DNA of 64,000 nucleotides from Pannonibacter sp. XCT-53 (GTDB taxonomy: Bacteria; Pseudomonadota; Alphaproteobacteria; Rhizobiales; Stappiaceae), in assembly GCF_009915765.1 (NCBI RefSeq), contig NZ_JAABLQ010000001.1, positions 1,798,001 to 1,862,000 of the forward strand, in the 5' to 3' direction. Positions within the stretch are counted from its first letter, which is position 1. The number at the start of each line of letters is the position of its first letter. This document shows positions 18,773-29,715 of this stretch, one piece after another. The position numbers and the translations under genes were made by a program. The notes under the pieces are model-generated. The model saw only the letters and a program-made list of their open reading frames with translations, was not told where the DNA came from and searched no databases.

Positions 18773-19917
18773 GACACCTGCTCCGCGAGCGCCGCACGGG
18801 CGATGACGATCTTCTGCACGTCGCTGGCGCCCTCGTAGATCCTGAGGGCCCGGATCTCGCGGTAGAGGCTTTCGACCATGAAGCCCTTGCGCACGCCATC
18901 ACCGCCGTGCAGCTGCAGCGCGGCATCGATGACCTTCTGCGCCGTCTCCGTGGCATGGAGCTTGGCCATGGCCGCCTCGCGGCTGACGCGGGGCGCGCCC
19001 ATGTCCTTGGTCCAGGCAGCGCGGTAGATGAGGAGCGCCGAGGCGTCGACGCCGAGCGCCATGTCGGCGATATGCCCCTGCACCATCTGCAGGTCGGCCA
19101 GCGGCGCACCGAACAGCTCGCGCGTCGTGACCCGGCCCAGCGCCTCGTCGAGCGCGCGGCGGGCAAAGCCGAGCGCGGCCGCGCCGACGGTGGAGCGGAA
19201 CACGTCCAGCACGGACATGGCGATCTTGAAGCCGTCGCCCCGCCGGCCGATCAGGGCGCTGTCGGGCAGCTCGATGTCGTTGAAGCGCAGATGCGCCAGC
19301 GGATGCGGGGCCATCACCTCGATCCGCTCGACGATCTCGAGCCCCTTTGCGTCCGCCGGCACGAGGAAGGCCGACAGGCCCTTGGCGCCAGGCGCCTCGC
19401 CGGTGCGGGCGAAGACGACGTAGACATCGGCGATGCCGCCGTTGGAAATGTAGGTCTTCTCGCCGGAGAGGATGTAGCCGCCCTGCACCGCGCGGGCGGT
19501 GGAGCGGGTGTTGGCGACATCGGAGCCGGAGCCCGGCTCGGTCAGGGCAAAGGCCGAGATCGCCTCCCCCTTGCGGGTCCTGTCGAGCCAGGCACGCTGC
19601 CCGGGCGTGCCGAACAGCGACACCGCGCCCATGCCGAGCCCCTGCATGGCAAAGGCGAAGTCGGCAAGGCCGTCATGGCGGGCCAGCGTCTCGCGGATGA
19701 GGCAGAGGCTGCGCACATCCAGCTTCTCGCCCTCGCCAGCACCCGAGTGGGTCAGCCAGCCGGCCTGCCCGAGATCGGCCACCAGCTTGCGGCAGGCCGC
19801 GTCGGTGTCGCCATGATCGACGTGGAGATGATCGCGGCACCACGCATCAAGCCCTTCGGCCAGTTCGCGGTGACGCGGCTCGAAGAAGGGCCAGCCGAGG
19901 AAGGAACGGTCCGCCAT
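18769..19917 (-). CDS. Acyl-CoA dehydrogenase
   Basis: FAD-dependent acyl-CoA dehydrogenase (382 aa). Family signatures [11 protein letters not shown] (near 130) and the C-terminal [11 protein letters not shown] and [12 protein letters not shown] are present; the Glu of YEG is the usual catalytic base. In the abm operon it would oxidise an alicyclic CoA ester after ring reduction, as in beta-oxidation. One nt separates it from the enoyl-CoA hydratase gene. Confidence 0.9.
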   Translation of the reverse strand: MADRSFLGWPFFEPRHRELAEGLDAWCRDHLHVDHGDTDAACRKLVADLGQAGWLTHSGAGEGEKLDVRSLCLIRETLARHDGLADFAFAMQGLGMGAVSLFGTPGQRAWLDRTRKGEAISAFALTEPGSGSDVANTRSTARAVQGGYILSGEKTYISNGGIADVYVVFARTGEAPGAKGLSAFLVPADAKGLEIVERIEVMAPHPLAHLRFNDIELPDSALIGRRGDGFKIAMSVLDVFRSTVGAAALGFARRALDEALGRVTTRELFGAPLADLQMVQGHIADMALGVDASALLIYRAAWTKDMGAPRVSREAAMAKLHATETAQKVIDAALQLHGGDGVRKGFMVESLYREIRALRIYEGASDVQKIVIARAALAEQVS

Positions 19918-19918
19918 C

Positions 19919-20727
<809 letters not shown>

Positions 20728-20731
<4 letters not shown>

Positions 20732-21201
20732 TGGCTGTCCTTCCCCATCCGTTTGAGGATGTCCTTCAGGGTCTCGAGATCGGCATCGGTCAGGCGGGCG
20801 AACAGCATGTCCACTTCCCGCTCGTGATCGGCCGCAAGCTGTTCAAACTGGGCCAGTCCGGCCTCGGTCAGGGAAACATGGACCGTGCGCCGGTCGGCCT
20901 CGCTGGGCACGCGCCGCACCAGGCCATCGCTCTCCAGACGGTCGACGACCGTGGTGGCATTGCCGTTGGAGACCAGCAGCATGCGCGACAGCTCGCTCAT
21001 GCTCATCGGCACGCGGCGGCGGTAGAGCGCGGCCATGACGTCGAAGCGCGGCAGGGTCGTGTCATGCTCGACGCGCAGGAACTCGCGCAGATGCGCTTCG
21101 GCCGCCCGGGTCACGCCGAGCAGGCGGATCCAGGTCTTCAACCGGCGCTTGGACAGGGAGACCTGCTGCTCCTGTCCGGGCGTTTCCCGCTCGTCGGTCA
21201 T
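20728..21201 (-). CDS. MarR-family regulator of the abm operon
   Basis: MarR-type winged-helix regulator (157 aa). Recognition region [26 protein letters not shown] is followed by the wing [15 protein letters not shown]. It is embedded in the abm operon, so it is probably autoregulated, with an aromatic CoA thioester or anthranilate as ligand as in other aromatic-CoA operons. The TTCAAGCTTGAA palindromes upstream of abmA and livJ are its likely sites. It overlaps both flanking genes by 4 nt. Confidence 0.88.
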
Positions 21202-21950
21202 ACCTCGCCCCCCGAAATCGCCAGCGCCTGACCGTTGACGCCCTCCGAGCCGGGGCCACACAGGTAAAGCGCCATGGCCGTCACTTCGTCCGGACGGACA
21301 AGACGGCCCTGCGGATTGGTCGCGGTCAGGGCCGCGAGTGCCTCGTCCCGGCTCTTGCCGGTCTTGTCCATGATGTTGGCAATCGAGCGCTCGGTCATCT
21401 CCGTATCCAGAAAGCCCGGGCAGATGGCATTCACCGTCACGGGCTTGCGCGCGACTTCGAGGGCGAGCGCCCTGGTCAGGCCGACGACGCCATGCTTGGC
21501 CGCAACGTAAGGGGCTACATAGGCGTAGCCCTTGAGCCCGGCGGTGGAGGCGACCGAAATCAGCCGGCCCCAGCCCCGCATCTGGGAGAGGCCGGCGCGG
21601 AAGGTCAGGAACACGCCGGTCAGATTGACGGCGAGCATCGCGTTCCACTGTTCCAGAGAGGTGCGGCCGAGGGGCGCGCTTTCGGCCGCCCCCGCATTGG
21701 CGATGACAATGTCGACCGGCCCTGCCGCCTGGAACAGCGCGGCGACGCTTGCCTCGTCGGTGACATCGGCCTGGATGGCGCGCACGCCGGGGTGGAGCGC
21801 CGCCACGGCCTCGAGCGGTTCCTTGCGCCGCCCGGCAATGACGACCTCGGCCCCCGCCGCGACAAAGCCGCGGGCGAGGTCGGCACCGGTTCCGGTGCCG
21901 CCTCCGGTGATGAGGACCCTGCGGCCCTGCTGCGCGCCTGCCGCCGTCAT
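21198..21950 (-). CDS. Short-chain dehydrogenase/reductase of the abm operon
   Basis: Classical SDR (250 aa). Cofactor motif [12 protein letters not shown] is at 15-26, then NAGAAES, catalytic Ser in [11 protein letters not shown] and YVAAK. It most likely acts as the 3-hydroxyacyl-CoA dehydrogenase of the pathway. It overlaps abmA and marR by 4 nt each. Confidence 0.88.
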   Translation of the reverse strand: MTAAGAQQGRRVLITGGGTGTGADLARGFVAAGAEVVIAGRRKEPLEAVAALHPGVRAIQADVTDEASVAALFQAAGPVDIVIANAGAAESAPLGRTSLEQWNAMLAVNLTGVFLTFRAGLSQMRGWGRLISVASTAGLKGYAYVAPYVAAKHGVVGLTRALALEVARKPVTVNAICPGFLDTEMTERSIANIMDKTGKSRDEALAALTATNPQGRLVRPDEVTAMALYLCGPGSEGVNGQALAISGGEV

Positions 21951-24232
21951 GCCCGGATCGTCTCCTGTTGGCGCTCACGCAGGCGGAAGGCAAGATCCCG
22001 GCCGCCCTTGTAGGGCTTCGGCCAGTCGGACGCCGTGTCGCCCTGCTCGACCGCCGCATGCAGCGTCCAGTAGGGATCCGCCAGATGCGCGCGGGCGAGA
22101 CAGACGAGATCGGCACGTCCGGCCATCAGGATGCCGTTGACCTGGTCCCAGTCGGAGATGTTGCCCACCGTCATGGTCGGGATGCCGGCCTCGTTGCGGA
22201 TGCGGTCCGAGAACGGGGTCTGGAACATGCGGCCATAGACCGGCTTCTCGCCCGGATCGGTCTGGCCCGAGGACACGTCGATGATGTCGGCCCCGGCCAC
22301 ACGGAACATGCGGGCGATCTTCACCGCATCTTCCGGCGTGACGCCATCCTCGCCCATCCAGTCGTGCGCCGAGATGCGCACCGACATCGGCTTGTCAGCC
22401 GGCCAGACCTTGCGCATGGCGGCAAAGACCTCCAGCGGATAGCGCATGCGGTTCTCCAGCGCGCCGCCATACTCATCCGTCCGGCGGTTGGTGACCGGAG
22501 AGATGAAGCTCGCCAGCAGATAGCCGTGGGCGGCGTGCATCTCGACCATGTCGACACCGGCCCGGTCGGCCATCTGCGTGGCGGCGACGAACTGGTCGCG
22601 CACCATGTCCATGTCGGCGCGGGTCATGGCGCGGGGGACCTGGTTGTGCGACCGGTAGGGAATGGCGCTGGCGCTCAGGATCGGCCAGTTGCCCTCGTCG
22701 AGCGGCTGGTCGATGCCGTCCCAGGCGAGCTTGGTCGAGCCCTTGCGGCCGGAATGCCCGATCTGGATGCAGAGCTTGGCACTCGTCTCGGCATGGACGA
22801 AGTCCGCCAGACGCTTCCAGGCGGCCTCATGCTCGGGCGCATAGAGACCCGGGCAGCCAGGCGTGATGCGTCCTTCCGGCGAGACGCAGGTCATCTCGGT
22901 GTAGATCAGCCCTGCCCCGCCCTTGGCGCGCTCGGCGTAATGGACGAGATGCCAGTCGGTCGGACAGCCGTCGACCGCCTTGTACTGGGCCATCGGCGAC
23001 AGGACGATGCGGTTCTTCAGCTCCATGTTGCGCAGCCGGAAGGGCTGGAACATCGGGCGCCGGCCCTTCTGGCCCCCCGCCTGTTCGGCAAACCAGTCCT
23101 CGGCCGAGGCGAGCCAGGCCGCATCGCGCAGGCGCAGGTTCTCGTGGCTGATGCGCTGCGAGCGGGTCAGCAGCGAATAGGCAAACTGCACCGGGGGCAT
23201 GTCGAGATAGCGCTCGACCTGCTCGAACCACTCGAGCGAGTTGCGCGCGGCCGACTGCAGGCGCAGCACCTCGATGCGGCGCTCCTCCTGGTAACGCTGG
23301 AAGGCCGCTTCCATCGTCGGCTCGGAGTGCAGGTAGGTGGCGAGCGCAATGGCGCTGTCGAAGGCAAGGCGCGTGCCCGAGCCGATGGAGAAATGGCCGG
23401 TCGCGGCCGCATCCCCCATCAGCACCACGTTCTCGTGATACCAGCGGTCGCAGATCACACGGGGGAAGTTCATCCACACGGCCGAGCCGCGCAGGTGCGC
23501 GGCGTTGGACATGAGCTTGTGGCCGCCGAGGTGATCCGCGAACACCTTCTCGCAGGTCTCGATGGTCTCTTCCTTCGACATGTGCTCGAAGCCGAACTTG
23601 TCCCAGGTCTCCTGGGTGCATTCGACGATCACGGTCGCGGTGTCGGCATCGAACTGGTAGGCGTGGACCCACATCCAGCCATGTTCGGTCTTCTCGAAGA
23701 TGAAGGTGAAGGCGTCGTCGAACTTCTGGTGCGTGCCGAGCCAGATGAACTTGCACAGGCGCATGTCGATGTCAGGCTTGAAGACATCGGCATACTCGCG
23801 GCGCACCAGCGAGTTGATGCCGTCGGTGGCGACGACGAGATCATACTCCTTGCGATACTCCTCGGCCGACTTGAACTCGGTCTCGAACTGCATGTTGATG
23901 CCCAGCTCGCGGGCCCGCTCCTGCAGCAGGATGAGGAGCTTCTTGCGCCCGATCCCGGCAAAGCCGTGACCGCCGGAGACATTCCGCTCGCCGTTGTGGA
24001 TGACGGCGATGTCATCCCAGTAGGCAAAGTTGGAGCGGATCGCCTCCGTGCTCTTCGGATCGTTCTTCTGCATCTTGCCGAGGGCATCGTCGGACAGGAC
24101 AACGCCCCAGCCGAAGGTGTCGTTGGCGCGGTTGCGCTCCAGCACGGTGATGTCGTGGCTGGCGTCACGCAGCTTCATCGAGATCGCGAAATAGAGGCCA
24201 GCCGGCCCACCCCCCAAGCACAGGATCTTCAT
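21947..24232 (-). CDS. abmA: 2-aminobenzoyl-CoA monooxygenase/reductase (fused)
   Basis: Two-domain flavoprotein (761 aa). Residues 1-390 form a class A FAD monooxygenase: GGGPAGLYF at 7-15 and the second FAD motif [14 protein letters not shown] at 273-286. Residues about 394-761 form an old-yellow-enzyme (NADH:flavin oxidoreductase) domain with [15 protein letters not shown] and [15 protein letters not shown] motifs. This fusion is the hallmark of the Azoarcus enzyme that hydroxylates and then reduces 2-aminobenzoyl-CoA. Salicylyl-CoA 5-hydroxylases share the architecture, so that is the alternative. The ATG at 24232 starts exactly at the FAD strand. It is the first gene of the operon. Confidence 0.88.
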   Translation of the reverse strand: MKILCLGGGPAGLYFAISMKLRDASHDITVLERNRANDTFGWGVVLSDDALGKMQKNDPKSTEAIRSNFAYWDDIAVIHNGERNVSGGHGFAGIGRKKLLILLQERARELGINMQFETEFKSAEEYRKEYDLVVATDGINSLVRREYADVFKPDIDMRLCKFIWLGTHQKFDDAFTFIFEKTEHGWMWVHAYQFDADTATVIVECTQETWDKFGFEHMSKEETIETCEKVFADHLGGHKLMSNAAHLRGSAVWMNFPRVICDRWYHENVVLMGDAAATGHFSIGSGTRLAFDSAIALATYLHSEPTMEAAFQRYQEERRIEVLRLQSAARNSLEWFEQVERYLDMPPVQFAYSLLTRSQRISHENLRLRDAAWLASAEDWFAEQAGGQKGRRPMFQPFRLRNMELKNRIVLSPMAQYKAVDGCPTDWHLVHYAERAKGGAGLIYTEMTCVSPEGRITPGCPGLYAPEHEAAWKRLADFVHAETSAKLCIQIGHSGRKGSTKLAWDGIDQPLDEGNWPILSASAIPYRSHNQVPRAMTRADMDMVRDQFVAATQMADRAGVDMVEMHAAHGYLLASFISPVTNRRTDEYGGALENRMRYPLEVFAAMRKVWPADKPMSVRISAHDWMGEDGVTPEDAVKIARMFRVAGADIIDVSSGQTDPGEKPVYGRMFQTPFSDRIRNEAGIPTMTVGNISDWDQVNGILMAGRADLVCLARAHLADPYWTLHAAVEQGDTASDWPKPYKGGRDLAFRLRERQQETIRA

Positions 24233-24288
24233 TGCCGCAGTCCCTTCCGGTTGACGTGTTGAGCATGAGCCTGCCACCAGCCGGATAT

Positions 24289-24306
24289 TATTTCAAGCTT
24301 GAAATA
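24289..24306. promoter_or_regulatory. Perfect 18-bp operator palindrome upstream of abmA
   Basis: TATTTCAAGCTTGAAATA is a perfect palindrome 57 nt before the abmA start. Related copies lie at 24501-24512 and 11783-11800. It is the best candidate binding site of the MarR protein encoded in the operon. Confidence 0.65.
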
Positions 24307-24500
24307 TCTAACTGGGACATCTCGGCGCAGGCGGTTTGCCCGGACCATGATCAGGCTGCCACGGACCATGGCACGGGCACCCTGAAGCCACGGATCTTCG
24401 ACGGTCCGGGTCGATCCCCCCTGAAAGCGGGCGCCCAGGCCGGCAGCGCGGCCCGGACCTGTGCTGCCGGAACGGGTCCCCTTGCCTAAACCGCAAATAA

Positions 24501-24512
24501 TTCAAGCTTGAA
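24501..24512. promoter_or_regulatory. Second copy of the operator core between abmA and trpL
   Basis: TTCAAGCTTGAA repeats the 12-bp core of the abmA operator, 106 nt upstream of the trpL start. It may serve cooperative binding with the first site or act on the trp promoter. The 24233-24617 stretch otherwise contains no gene. Confidence 0.5.
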
Positions 24513-24617
24513 GCGACTGGTCCATTTTGCAACAGGGGCACGGGAAGTGATGCCGCGACCGGTCTTGCGGCCTTTCTTCCGTTGCCTGCCGCTCCTGGCT
24601 GCGCTACGCAATCGGGC

Positions 24618-24665
24618 ATGAACACGCAGATGATCCTCAAGGGCTGGTGGTGGCGGGACGCATAA
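24618..24665 (+). CDS. trpL: trp operon leader peptide (TrpL)
   Basis: Short reading frame encoding MNTQMILKGWWWRDA, 15 aa, with three consecutive Trp codons. It resembles the WWW leader peptides of rhizobial trpE(G) genes in length and Trp position. It lies 141 nt upstream of trpE(G), and its stop is 2 nt before the first arm of the antiterminator. Ribosome stalling at UGG codons under Trp starvation would favour read-through. Confidence 0.88.
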   Translation: MNTQMILKGWWWRDA

Positions 24666-24667
24666 GA

Positions 24668-24746
24668 GCGGCCTTGCGATTTCTCATGTCCTGACGTGAT
24701 CGAAGTTGACCCAAAGGCCGCCGCGGCAAGACCCGCAGGCGGCCTT
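24668..24746 (+). promoter_or_regulatory. Transcription attenuator of trpE(G)
   Basis: Three mutually exclusive arms are visible. GCGGCCTT (24668-24675) can pair with AAGGCCGC (24714-24721). Alternatively AAGGCCGCC (24714-24722) pairs with GGCGGCCTT (24738-24746), a 9-bp stem with a 15-nt loop. This is the antiterminator/terminator arrangement of leader-peptide attenuation. The second stem lacks a clean U-run, so termination may be partial or Rho-assisted. Confidence 0.7.
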
Positions 24747-24806
24747 CGGTCTGTCTGGGGGCAGGTTCAAGGCCTGGAGCGGCGGCCCAACGTGGAGGAA
24801 ACCGGA

Positions 24807-26975
24807 ATGCCGGCATCGGCTCAGCAGATCTTCAAGACCGCAGGCGGGGTGACCATCACCCGCGGCGCCCGTCCGTCCGACTATGCCGCCGGGACCTCGG
24901 CCTGGATCGACCGGCTCGACGCCGAGCGCGGCGCCGTTCTCTCCTCGTCCTATGAATATCCGGGCCGCTACACGCGCTGGGACATGGCGCTGGTCAATCC
25001 GCCGCTGGTTCTGGAAGCTGCCGACCGGTCGATCTCGATCCGGGCGCTCAACGCGCGCGGCCGCATCCTGATGCCCGCCGTGACCCGCGTCCTGAAGGCC
25101 CATGCGGATGTTGCCTCCCTTACGGAAAGCGACGGCCGCATCGATCTCGTCGTCAAGACCCCGGACGGGCCGTTCCGCGAGGAAGACCGCTCGCGCCAGC
25201 CCTCCACCTTCTCGGTCGTGCGGGCGCTGAAGGAGCTGTTTGCCTGCGACGACGACCAGCTCGGCCTCTACGGCGCCTTCGGCTACGATCTTGCCTTCCA
25301 GTTCGAGCCGATCGAGCTGAAGCTGAAGCGGCCGGACGACCAGCGCGACGTGGTGCTGTTCCTGCCCGACGAGATCCTGATCGTCGACCATCACGCCAAG
25401 CGCGCCTATGTGCTGGAGTATGACTTCGAGGTCGACGGCCAGACGACCCGCGGCCTGCCGCGCGACGGCGAGAAGCAGCATTACCAGCCGGCCAACGAGG
25501 ATCCGGGCCGCGGCGACCATGAGCCGGGCGAGTATGCGAAGATCGTCGACCGGGCAAAGGAGTACTTCAAGCGCGGCGACCTCTTCGAGACGGTACCGGG
25601 CCAGACCTTCTACGAGCCCTGCGCCAACCCGCCGTCGGCGGTCTCGCGCCGGCTGCAGCAAATCAACCCGTCGCCCTATTCCTTCTTCTTCAATCTCGGC
25701 AACCGGGAATATCTCGTTGGCGCGTCACCGGAAATGTATGTCCGCGTCACGGGGGGCCGGCGCGTCGAGACCTGCCCCATCTCCGGCACCATCCGGCGCG
25801 GCAAGAACGCCATCGAGGACGAGGCGCAGATCCGCAAGCTCCTGAACTCGGCCAAGGACGAGGCCGAACTGACCATGTGCTCGGACGTCGACCGCAACGA
25901 CAAGAGCCGCGTCTGCGTGCCCGGCTCGGTCAAGGTGATCGGCCGCCGCCAGATCGAGATGTACTCCCGCCTCATCCACACCGTGGACCACATCGAGGGC
26001 ATCCTGCGCGAGGACATGGATGCGCTCGACGCCTTCCTGTCGCATGCCTGGGCCGTCACCGTTACCGGCGCGCCGAAGCGGTGGGCGATGGAGTTCATCG
26101 AGGCCAACGAGAAGAGCCCGCGCGCCTGGTATGGCGGGGCCATCGGCGCGGTCCTGTTCAACGGCGACATGAACACCGGCCTGACGCTGCGCACCGTGCG
26201 CATCAAGGACGGTGTCGCCCAGATCCGCGCCGGCGCGACGCTGCTCTATGACAGCGTGCCGGAAGAGGAAGAGGCCGAGACCGAGCTGAAGGCTGAAGCC
26301 ATGCGCGCGGCCGTCCGCGAGGCCGGCCTTGCCGTCAAGGCGGCCGAGACGGTGAAGGCCGAGAAGCCCGGCAAGGGCCTGAAGATCCTGCTCGTCGACC
26401 ACGAGGACAGTTTCGTCCACACGCTGGCGAACTACTTCCGCCAGACCGGGGCCGATGTCGTCACCTACCGCACGCCGGTGGCCGACCACGTCTTCCACGA
26501 CGTCAATCCGGATCTGGTGGTGCTGTCGCCGGGACCGGGCAGCCCGAAGGACTTCGATTGCGCGTCCACCATCGGCCGGGCGCGGGCGCGGGCGCTGCCG
26601 ATCTTCGGCGTCTGCCTCGGGCTGCAGGCGCTGGCCGAGGGACTGGGCGGGGAACTGGGCCAGCTCGACGTGCCGATGCACGGCAAGCCGTCGCCGGTCT
26701 CGATCCTCGGCAACTCGCTGCTGTTCGCGGGCCTGAAGTCGCCGGTGATCGTCGGCCGCTACCACTCGCTCTATGCGAAGAAGGACAAGCTGCCGAAGGA
26801 GTTCCGCATCACGGCGGAAACCGAGGATGGCGTCATCATGGCCATCGAGCACGAGCTGGAGCCGATCGCGGCCGTGCAGTTCCATCCCGAGAGCATCATG
26901 TCGCTCGATCAGGATGGCGGGCACAAGATCATCGAGAACGTGGTCACGCGGCTGGTGAAGACGCGCAAGGCCTGA
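24807..26975 (+). CDS. trpE(G): Fused anthranilate synthase TrpE(G)
   Basis: Makes anthranilate from chorismate and glutamine (722 aa, normal for the fused alphaproteobacterial form). The N-terminal two thirds is component I (TrpE), with [17 protein letters not shown] and [17 protein letters not shown]. The C-terminal 190 residues are a class I glutamine amidotransferase with nucleophile Cys in [12 protein letters not shown] and the HPESIMS His/Glu. The ATG at 24807 has GGAGG 8 nt upstream; earlier in-frame starts would lie inside the attenuator. It is transcribed away from the anthranilate-degrading abm operon. Confidence 0.95.
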   Translation: MPASAQQIFKTAGGVTITRGARPSDYAAGTSAWIDRLDAERGAVLSSSYEYPGRYTRWDMALVNPPLVLEAADRSISIRALNARGRILMPAVTRVLKAHADVASLTESDGRIDLVVKTPDGPFREEDRSRQPSTFSVVRALKELFACDDDQLGLYGAFGYDLAFQFEPIELKLKRPDDQRDVVLFLPDEILIVDHHAKRAYVLEYDFEVDGQTTRGLPRDGEKQHYQPANEDPGRGDHEPGEYAKIVDRAKEYFKRGDLFETVPGQTFYEPCANPPSAVSRRLQQINPSPYSFFFNLGNREYLVGASPEMYVRVTGGRRVETCPISGTIRRGKNAIEDEAQIRKLLNSAKDEAELTMCSDVDRNDKSRVCVPGSVKVIGRRQIEMYSRLIHTVDHIEGILREDMDALDAFLSHAWAVTVTGAPKRWAMEFIEANEKSPRAWYGGAIGAVLFNGDMNTGLTLRTVRIKDGVAQIRAGATLLYDSVPEEEEAETELKAEAMRAAVREAGLAVKAAETVKAEKPGKGLKILLVDHEDSFVHTLANYFRQTGADVVTYRTPVADHVFHDVNPDLVVLSPGPGSPKDFDCASTIGRARARALPIFGVCLGLQALAEGLGGELGQLDVPMHGKPSPVSILGNSLLFAGLKSPVIVGRYHSLYAKKDKLPKEFRITAETEDGVIMAIEHELEPIAAVQFHPESIMSLDQDGGHKIIENVVTRLVKTRKA

Positions 26976-26983
26976 TGTCTGAG

Positions 26984-27011
26984 CCGGGCAGCCCTGTGGC
27001 TGCCCGGTTTT
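26984..27011 (+). terminator. Intrinsic terminator of trpE(G)
   Basis: A perfect 10-bp stem (CCGGGCAGCC / GGCTGCCCGG) with a CTGT loop is followed by TTTT, 8 nt past the trpE(G) stop. Confidence 0.9.
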
Positions 27012-27026
27012 ATCCGACGCAAAGCG

Positions 27027-28121
27027 TCAGCCCGGGGTGCCCCCGGCGAGGGGGGCCGCGCACAGCAGCGGCCCGCCCGACGGGAGCGGCGCCCCGGTCA
27101 TCTCGGCCAGCCGGTCGGCCGGGCGGCCGGTGATGCGGGCCCAGAGCCAGCCGCCGTCACCCTCGCCCATGCGCCGGTGGCTGAGATCGCGCTCGGCCGG
27201 GATGCCGGCTGCCGCGCCGTCGCGGAGGTCAGCCAGGGCAAACTGGAACACATAGTCCGGGGTCATGCCCATGCGCAGGTCCGAGACGACCAGACGCCCG
27301 TCACGCTCTTCGGCTTTCAGGAAACCACGGCTGAACCACGCGAGTTTGGCATAGGCATCGCTGCCGGCAACGCAGGCCGCAAGGTCCGGACGGCGGGGAT
27401 GCGTGTAGACCGGCACCGGGTCCGGGCCGTCGAGCAGCGACAGGTAGACGTTGTGATAGGCCTCGTCCTCCAGGGCGATGACCTTCCACATCACCGTGTT
27501 GAAGGGACCGGCAATCGCCAGCACTTGCTCGGGCTCGATCCCTTTCGCGGCAAAGACCTCACGTGCCCGCGCCTCCATCTGCGACTGGATCACGACGCCC
27601 CAGCCGAGATAGGCCGTGCTGAGCGCCAGGGCCACCGCGACACCCCGGCCCAGCGCCCGGCTCCAGCCGGAGCGCAGGAGTGCCCACACGGTGACGGCCA
27701 GCAGCGGCAGCGTGTAGAGCGGATCGACAATGAAGATCGAGCCGACGCCGACGGGATCGGGGAAGACCGGCCAGAACAGGCGCGTGCCGTAGATCGTCAT
27801 CGCATCGAGCAGCGCATGGGTCGAGAGGCACAGGAACACGGCCGCCATGGCTAGCACGCGCGCCTCGCGCAAGCCCTTGAACAGGCGCACCAGCGCCTCG
27901 CCGAGGATCGGGGCCGCGAGGGCATGGACAAACAGCGAATGGGTCCAGCCACGGTGATAGACGAAGCTGTCCACCGGGTCGGCAAAGGGAATAAGGACAT
28001 CCAGGTCCGGGAGCGTGCCGAGCACACCGCCGACCAGCGCAGCCTTGCGCGCGCCAACCTTCGGACCAAGGACAAGGGCGGAGACGGCGGCGCCGAGTAC
28101 AAACTGCGACAGGGAATCCAT
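27027..28121 (-). CDS. YdjM/YfhO-like membrane-bound metal-dependent hydrolase family protein
   Basis: Inner-membrane protein (364 aa) of the LexA-regulated YdjM/DUF457 family. The family signature is at the N-terminus: LGTLPDLDVLIP and HRGWTHSLFVHAL (His/Asp metal-binding motif), then a second CLSTHALLDAMTIYG motif. About four or five helices follow. The C-terminal 180 residues look soluble. Its physiological role is not established. The 147-bp upstream gap carries a long inverted repeat. Confidence 0.78.
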   Translation of the reverse strand: MDSLSQFVLGAAVSALVLGPKVGARKAALVGGVLGTLPDLDVLIPFADPVDSFVYHRGWTHSLFVHALAAPILGEALVRLFKGLREARVLAMAAVFLCLSTHALLDAMTIYGTRLFWPVFPDPVGVGSIFIVDPLYTLPLLAVTVWALLRSGWSRALGRGVAVALALSTAYLGWGVVIQSQMEARAREVFAAKGIEPEQVLAIAGPFNTVMWKVIALEDEAYHNVYLSLLDGPDPVPVYTHPRRPDLAACVAGSDAYAKLAWFSRGFLKAEERDGRLVVSDLRMGMTPDYVFQFALADLRDGAAAGIPAERDLSHRRMGEGDGGWLWARITGRPADRLAEMTGAPLPSGGPLLCAAPLAGGTPG

Positions 28122-28140
28122 CAGACATCCAGATTTGCCC

Positions 28141-28204
28141 GCACACGGGGCTCGGTGGGACCGTCAGTCGACCTGACATTCGTCTTACGTCAAGCCCCGT
28201 GTGC
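28141..28204. repeat. 12-bp inverted repeat with 40-nt loop
   Basis: GCACACGGGGCT (28141-28152) is exactly inverted as AGCCCCGTGTGC (28193-28204). The loop contains a second palindrome GTCAG-N5-CTGAC. It lies in the gap before the YdjM-like gene and could be a regulatory structure. Confidence 0.6.
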
Positions 28205-28268
28205 AGGATCAGCCGCCTGGCCATGCCGGTGCATGCGGCCAGGCCCACGCCGTTCGGGTGGGGCGGTG

Positions 28269-29300
28269 TCAGCTGACGCCGGCCTTCTTCAGCACCTTGC
28301 GGAAGCGCGCCGCCACCTTGGCAAATCCCTCGCTCGTGCCGTGGATCTCGTCGATCCAGTCGGTAACCTCCGGCATCGCGCCGCGGCAGTCGACGAGCCA
28401 GACCCGGGTCTGCTTCGGATCTCCGGCCACGTTGCCGAGCATGTCGTAGAGCGCATCGACCAGAAACCTGATGATGTTCCGGCGCAGGTCGCGATCCTTG
28501 ATCTTGCGGGCATCCAGCGGTTCGCCGAGCCATTCGTTCTTCTTGGCGTGCTTGGGCTTGCGCGGATCATCCGGGCCATCCGGGTAGGGAAAGGCATAGT
28601 CGTAGCCGTGAATGAAGATCGGCAGCCGGGCGAAGTCCTTGTCCTGCCGGATGGTGCCGATGACATGCCGGTAGGCGTCATCGAGATAGGCGATCTTCTG
28701 CGCCAGGACGGCCATGTTGATGTGGCCGACCACATCCGCCGGGTTGCCGTTGAAGGGTTTCAGCAAGTCATGGAGCACGGCGACACCGGTTTCGGGGTCC
28801 TCGCCGATGATGTCGTTGCCGGCGGCCGAGAACAGGAACCCGCGCACCTGCTTGCGCTGCCCGGCGAGGGCGTCGAGGTATTCATTGCCGCCCTGCCCCT
28901 TCGGTCCGTAGATCATGTTCTGCGCCGTGTCGCCGGCCGCACCCACCGAGTAGATCAGATGGTCCTTGCCGAGCTGGTCGATGACATCCTTCACCAGCAG
29001 CGGGAACTGGTGCCAGCTGTCGCCCTCCTCCACCAGGACCGGCAGCTTCTCGCCAGAATTCAGGCGATTGCGGAAGGTGACCTGGCGGCGCCAGCGCGAG
29101 ACAGTGTTGCCGATCTGGAGCGCGTTCTCGAGCTGTTCGAGATCCGGCGTCATGGCGACCTTCTTCGGGTCGGGCCGCAGGTGAAAGTCAAACCCGCCAC
29201 GTCCCTTGCGAACGACCGACACCGCAAGGATCTCGTCGTCGGTCGTCGCCGGGTCCGACAGGAGTGCGAGATAATCCGGATAACTGATCTTCTTTGCCAT
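28269..29300 (-). CDS. SGNH-hydrolase-like protein of unknown function
   Basis: I do not recognise a named family, but SGNH/GDSL hydrolase blocks are readable in this 343-aa protein. GDSW at 93-96 supplies Ser95, GAAGD at 120-124 the Gly, GND at 161-163 the Asn, and DEIH at 317-320 the Asp-His pair. There is no signal peptide, so it is probably cytoplasmic. Esterase/lipase or acyl-hydrolase activity is inferred. It is divergent from a trypsin-like protease across a repeat-rich gap, which suggests that the two form a functional pair. Confidence 0.65.
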   Translation of the reverse strand: MAKKISYPDYLALLSDPATTDDEILAVSVVRKGRGGFDFHLRPDPKKVAMTPDLEQLENALQIGNTVSRWRRQVTFRNRLNSGEKLPVLVEEGDSWHQFPLLVKDVIDQLGKDHLIYSVGAAGDTAQNMIYGPKGQGGNEYLDALAGQRKQVRGFLFSAAGNDIIGEDPETGVAVLHDLLKPFNGNPADVVGHINMAVLAQKIAYLDDAYRHVIGTIRQDKDFARLPIFIHGYDYAFPYPDGPDDPRKPKHAKKNEWLGEPLDARKIKDRDLRRNIIRFLVDALYDMLGNVAGDPKQTRVWLVDCRGAMPEVTDWIDEIHGTSEGFAKVAARFRKVLKKAGVS

Positions 29301-29715
29301 GCTGACCTCCCTGGGCCTGTCGCCCGTGCTGCGCGTCCCTGACACTGGGGCCCACCTGGGGGCCTGACGGCGAACCCTGACGATGGGGCCTGCCCGGACG
29401 ACGGGGCAGCCCGACGCGTGTCGCGCTGAGCGGTCTGGTCGGACCCGTCCGAACCTTCCGGGCCAGGCCACGTCAAGGCCGGGCCACGTCAAGGCCGGTC
29501 CACGTCAAGGTCGGGCCACGTCAAGGTCGGGCCGCGCTCGGGGCGCGGGCCCGGTCAGGAGGCAGGCGGAGGCACGGGTCGGGTCGCGTCTGCGGTCCGG
29601 ACCCCGGTCGGCCCTGCCCTCAGATGAAAAGGCGCTGGTCTGCCGCAACGTGACACTCTAAACTCTGAATTGCGTGCATGGCAATGCACATCAACGCCAT
29701 GGGTTGTGGGGCGAC
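29301..29715. other. Repeat-rich divergent gap between SGNH and protease genes
   Basis: No gene is supported. The region is rich in GGGGC/GACG microrepeats and contains the 16-bp tandem array at 29467-29530. Both flanking promoters must lie here, but no clear -35/-10 elements are visible. Confidence 0.5.
29467..29530. repeat. 16-bp tandem repeat, four copies
   Basis: Four head-to-tail copies of GCCACGTCAAGGCCGG (29467-29482, 29483-29498, 29499-29514, 29515-29530), differing at one or two positions; the CACGTCAAGG core is invariant. Regular 16-bp spacing in a divergent promoter region suggests a binding array or simple slippage expansion. Confidence 0.8.

Noticed and set aside
24807..26975. 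trpE(G) as part of the anthranilate degradation operon
   Set aside because: It is on the opposite strand with its own leader peptide, attenuator and terminator.
29467..29530. Possible CRISPR-like array
   Set aside because: Units of 16 bp are directly contiguous with no spacers, and no cas genes are near.
29383..29661. Plus-strand frame in the protease upstream region
   Set aside because: It consists of the 16-bp repeats and flanking GC-rich sequence, with no start signal or recognisable domain.
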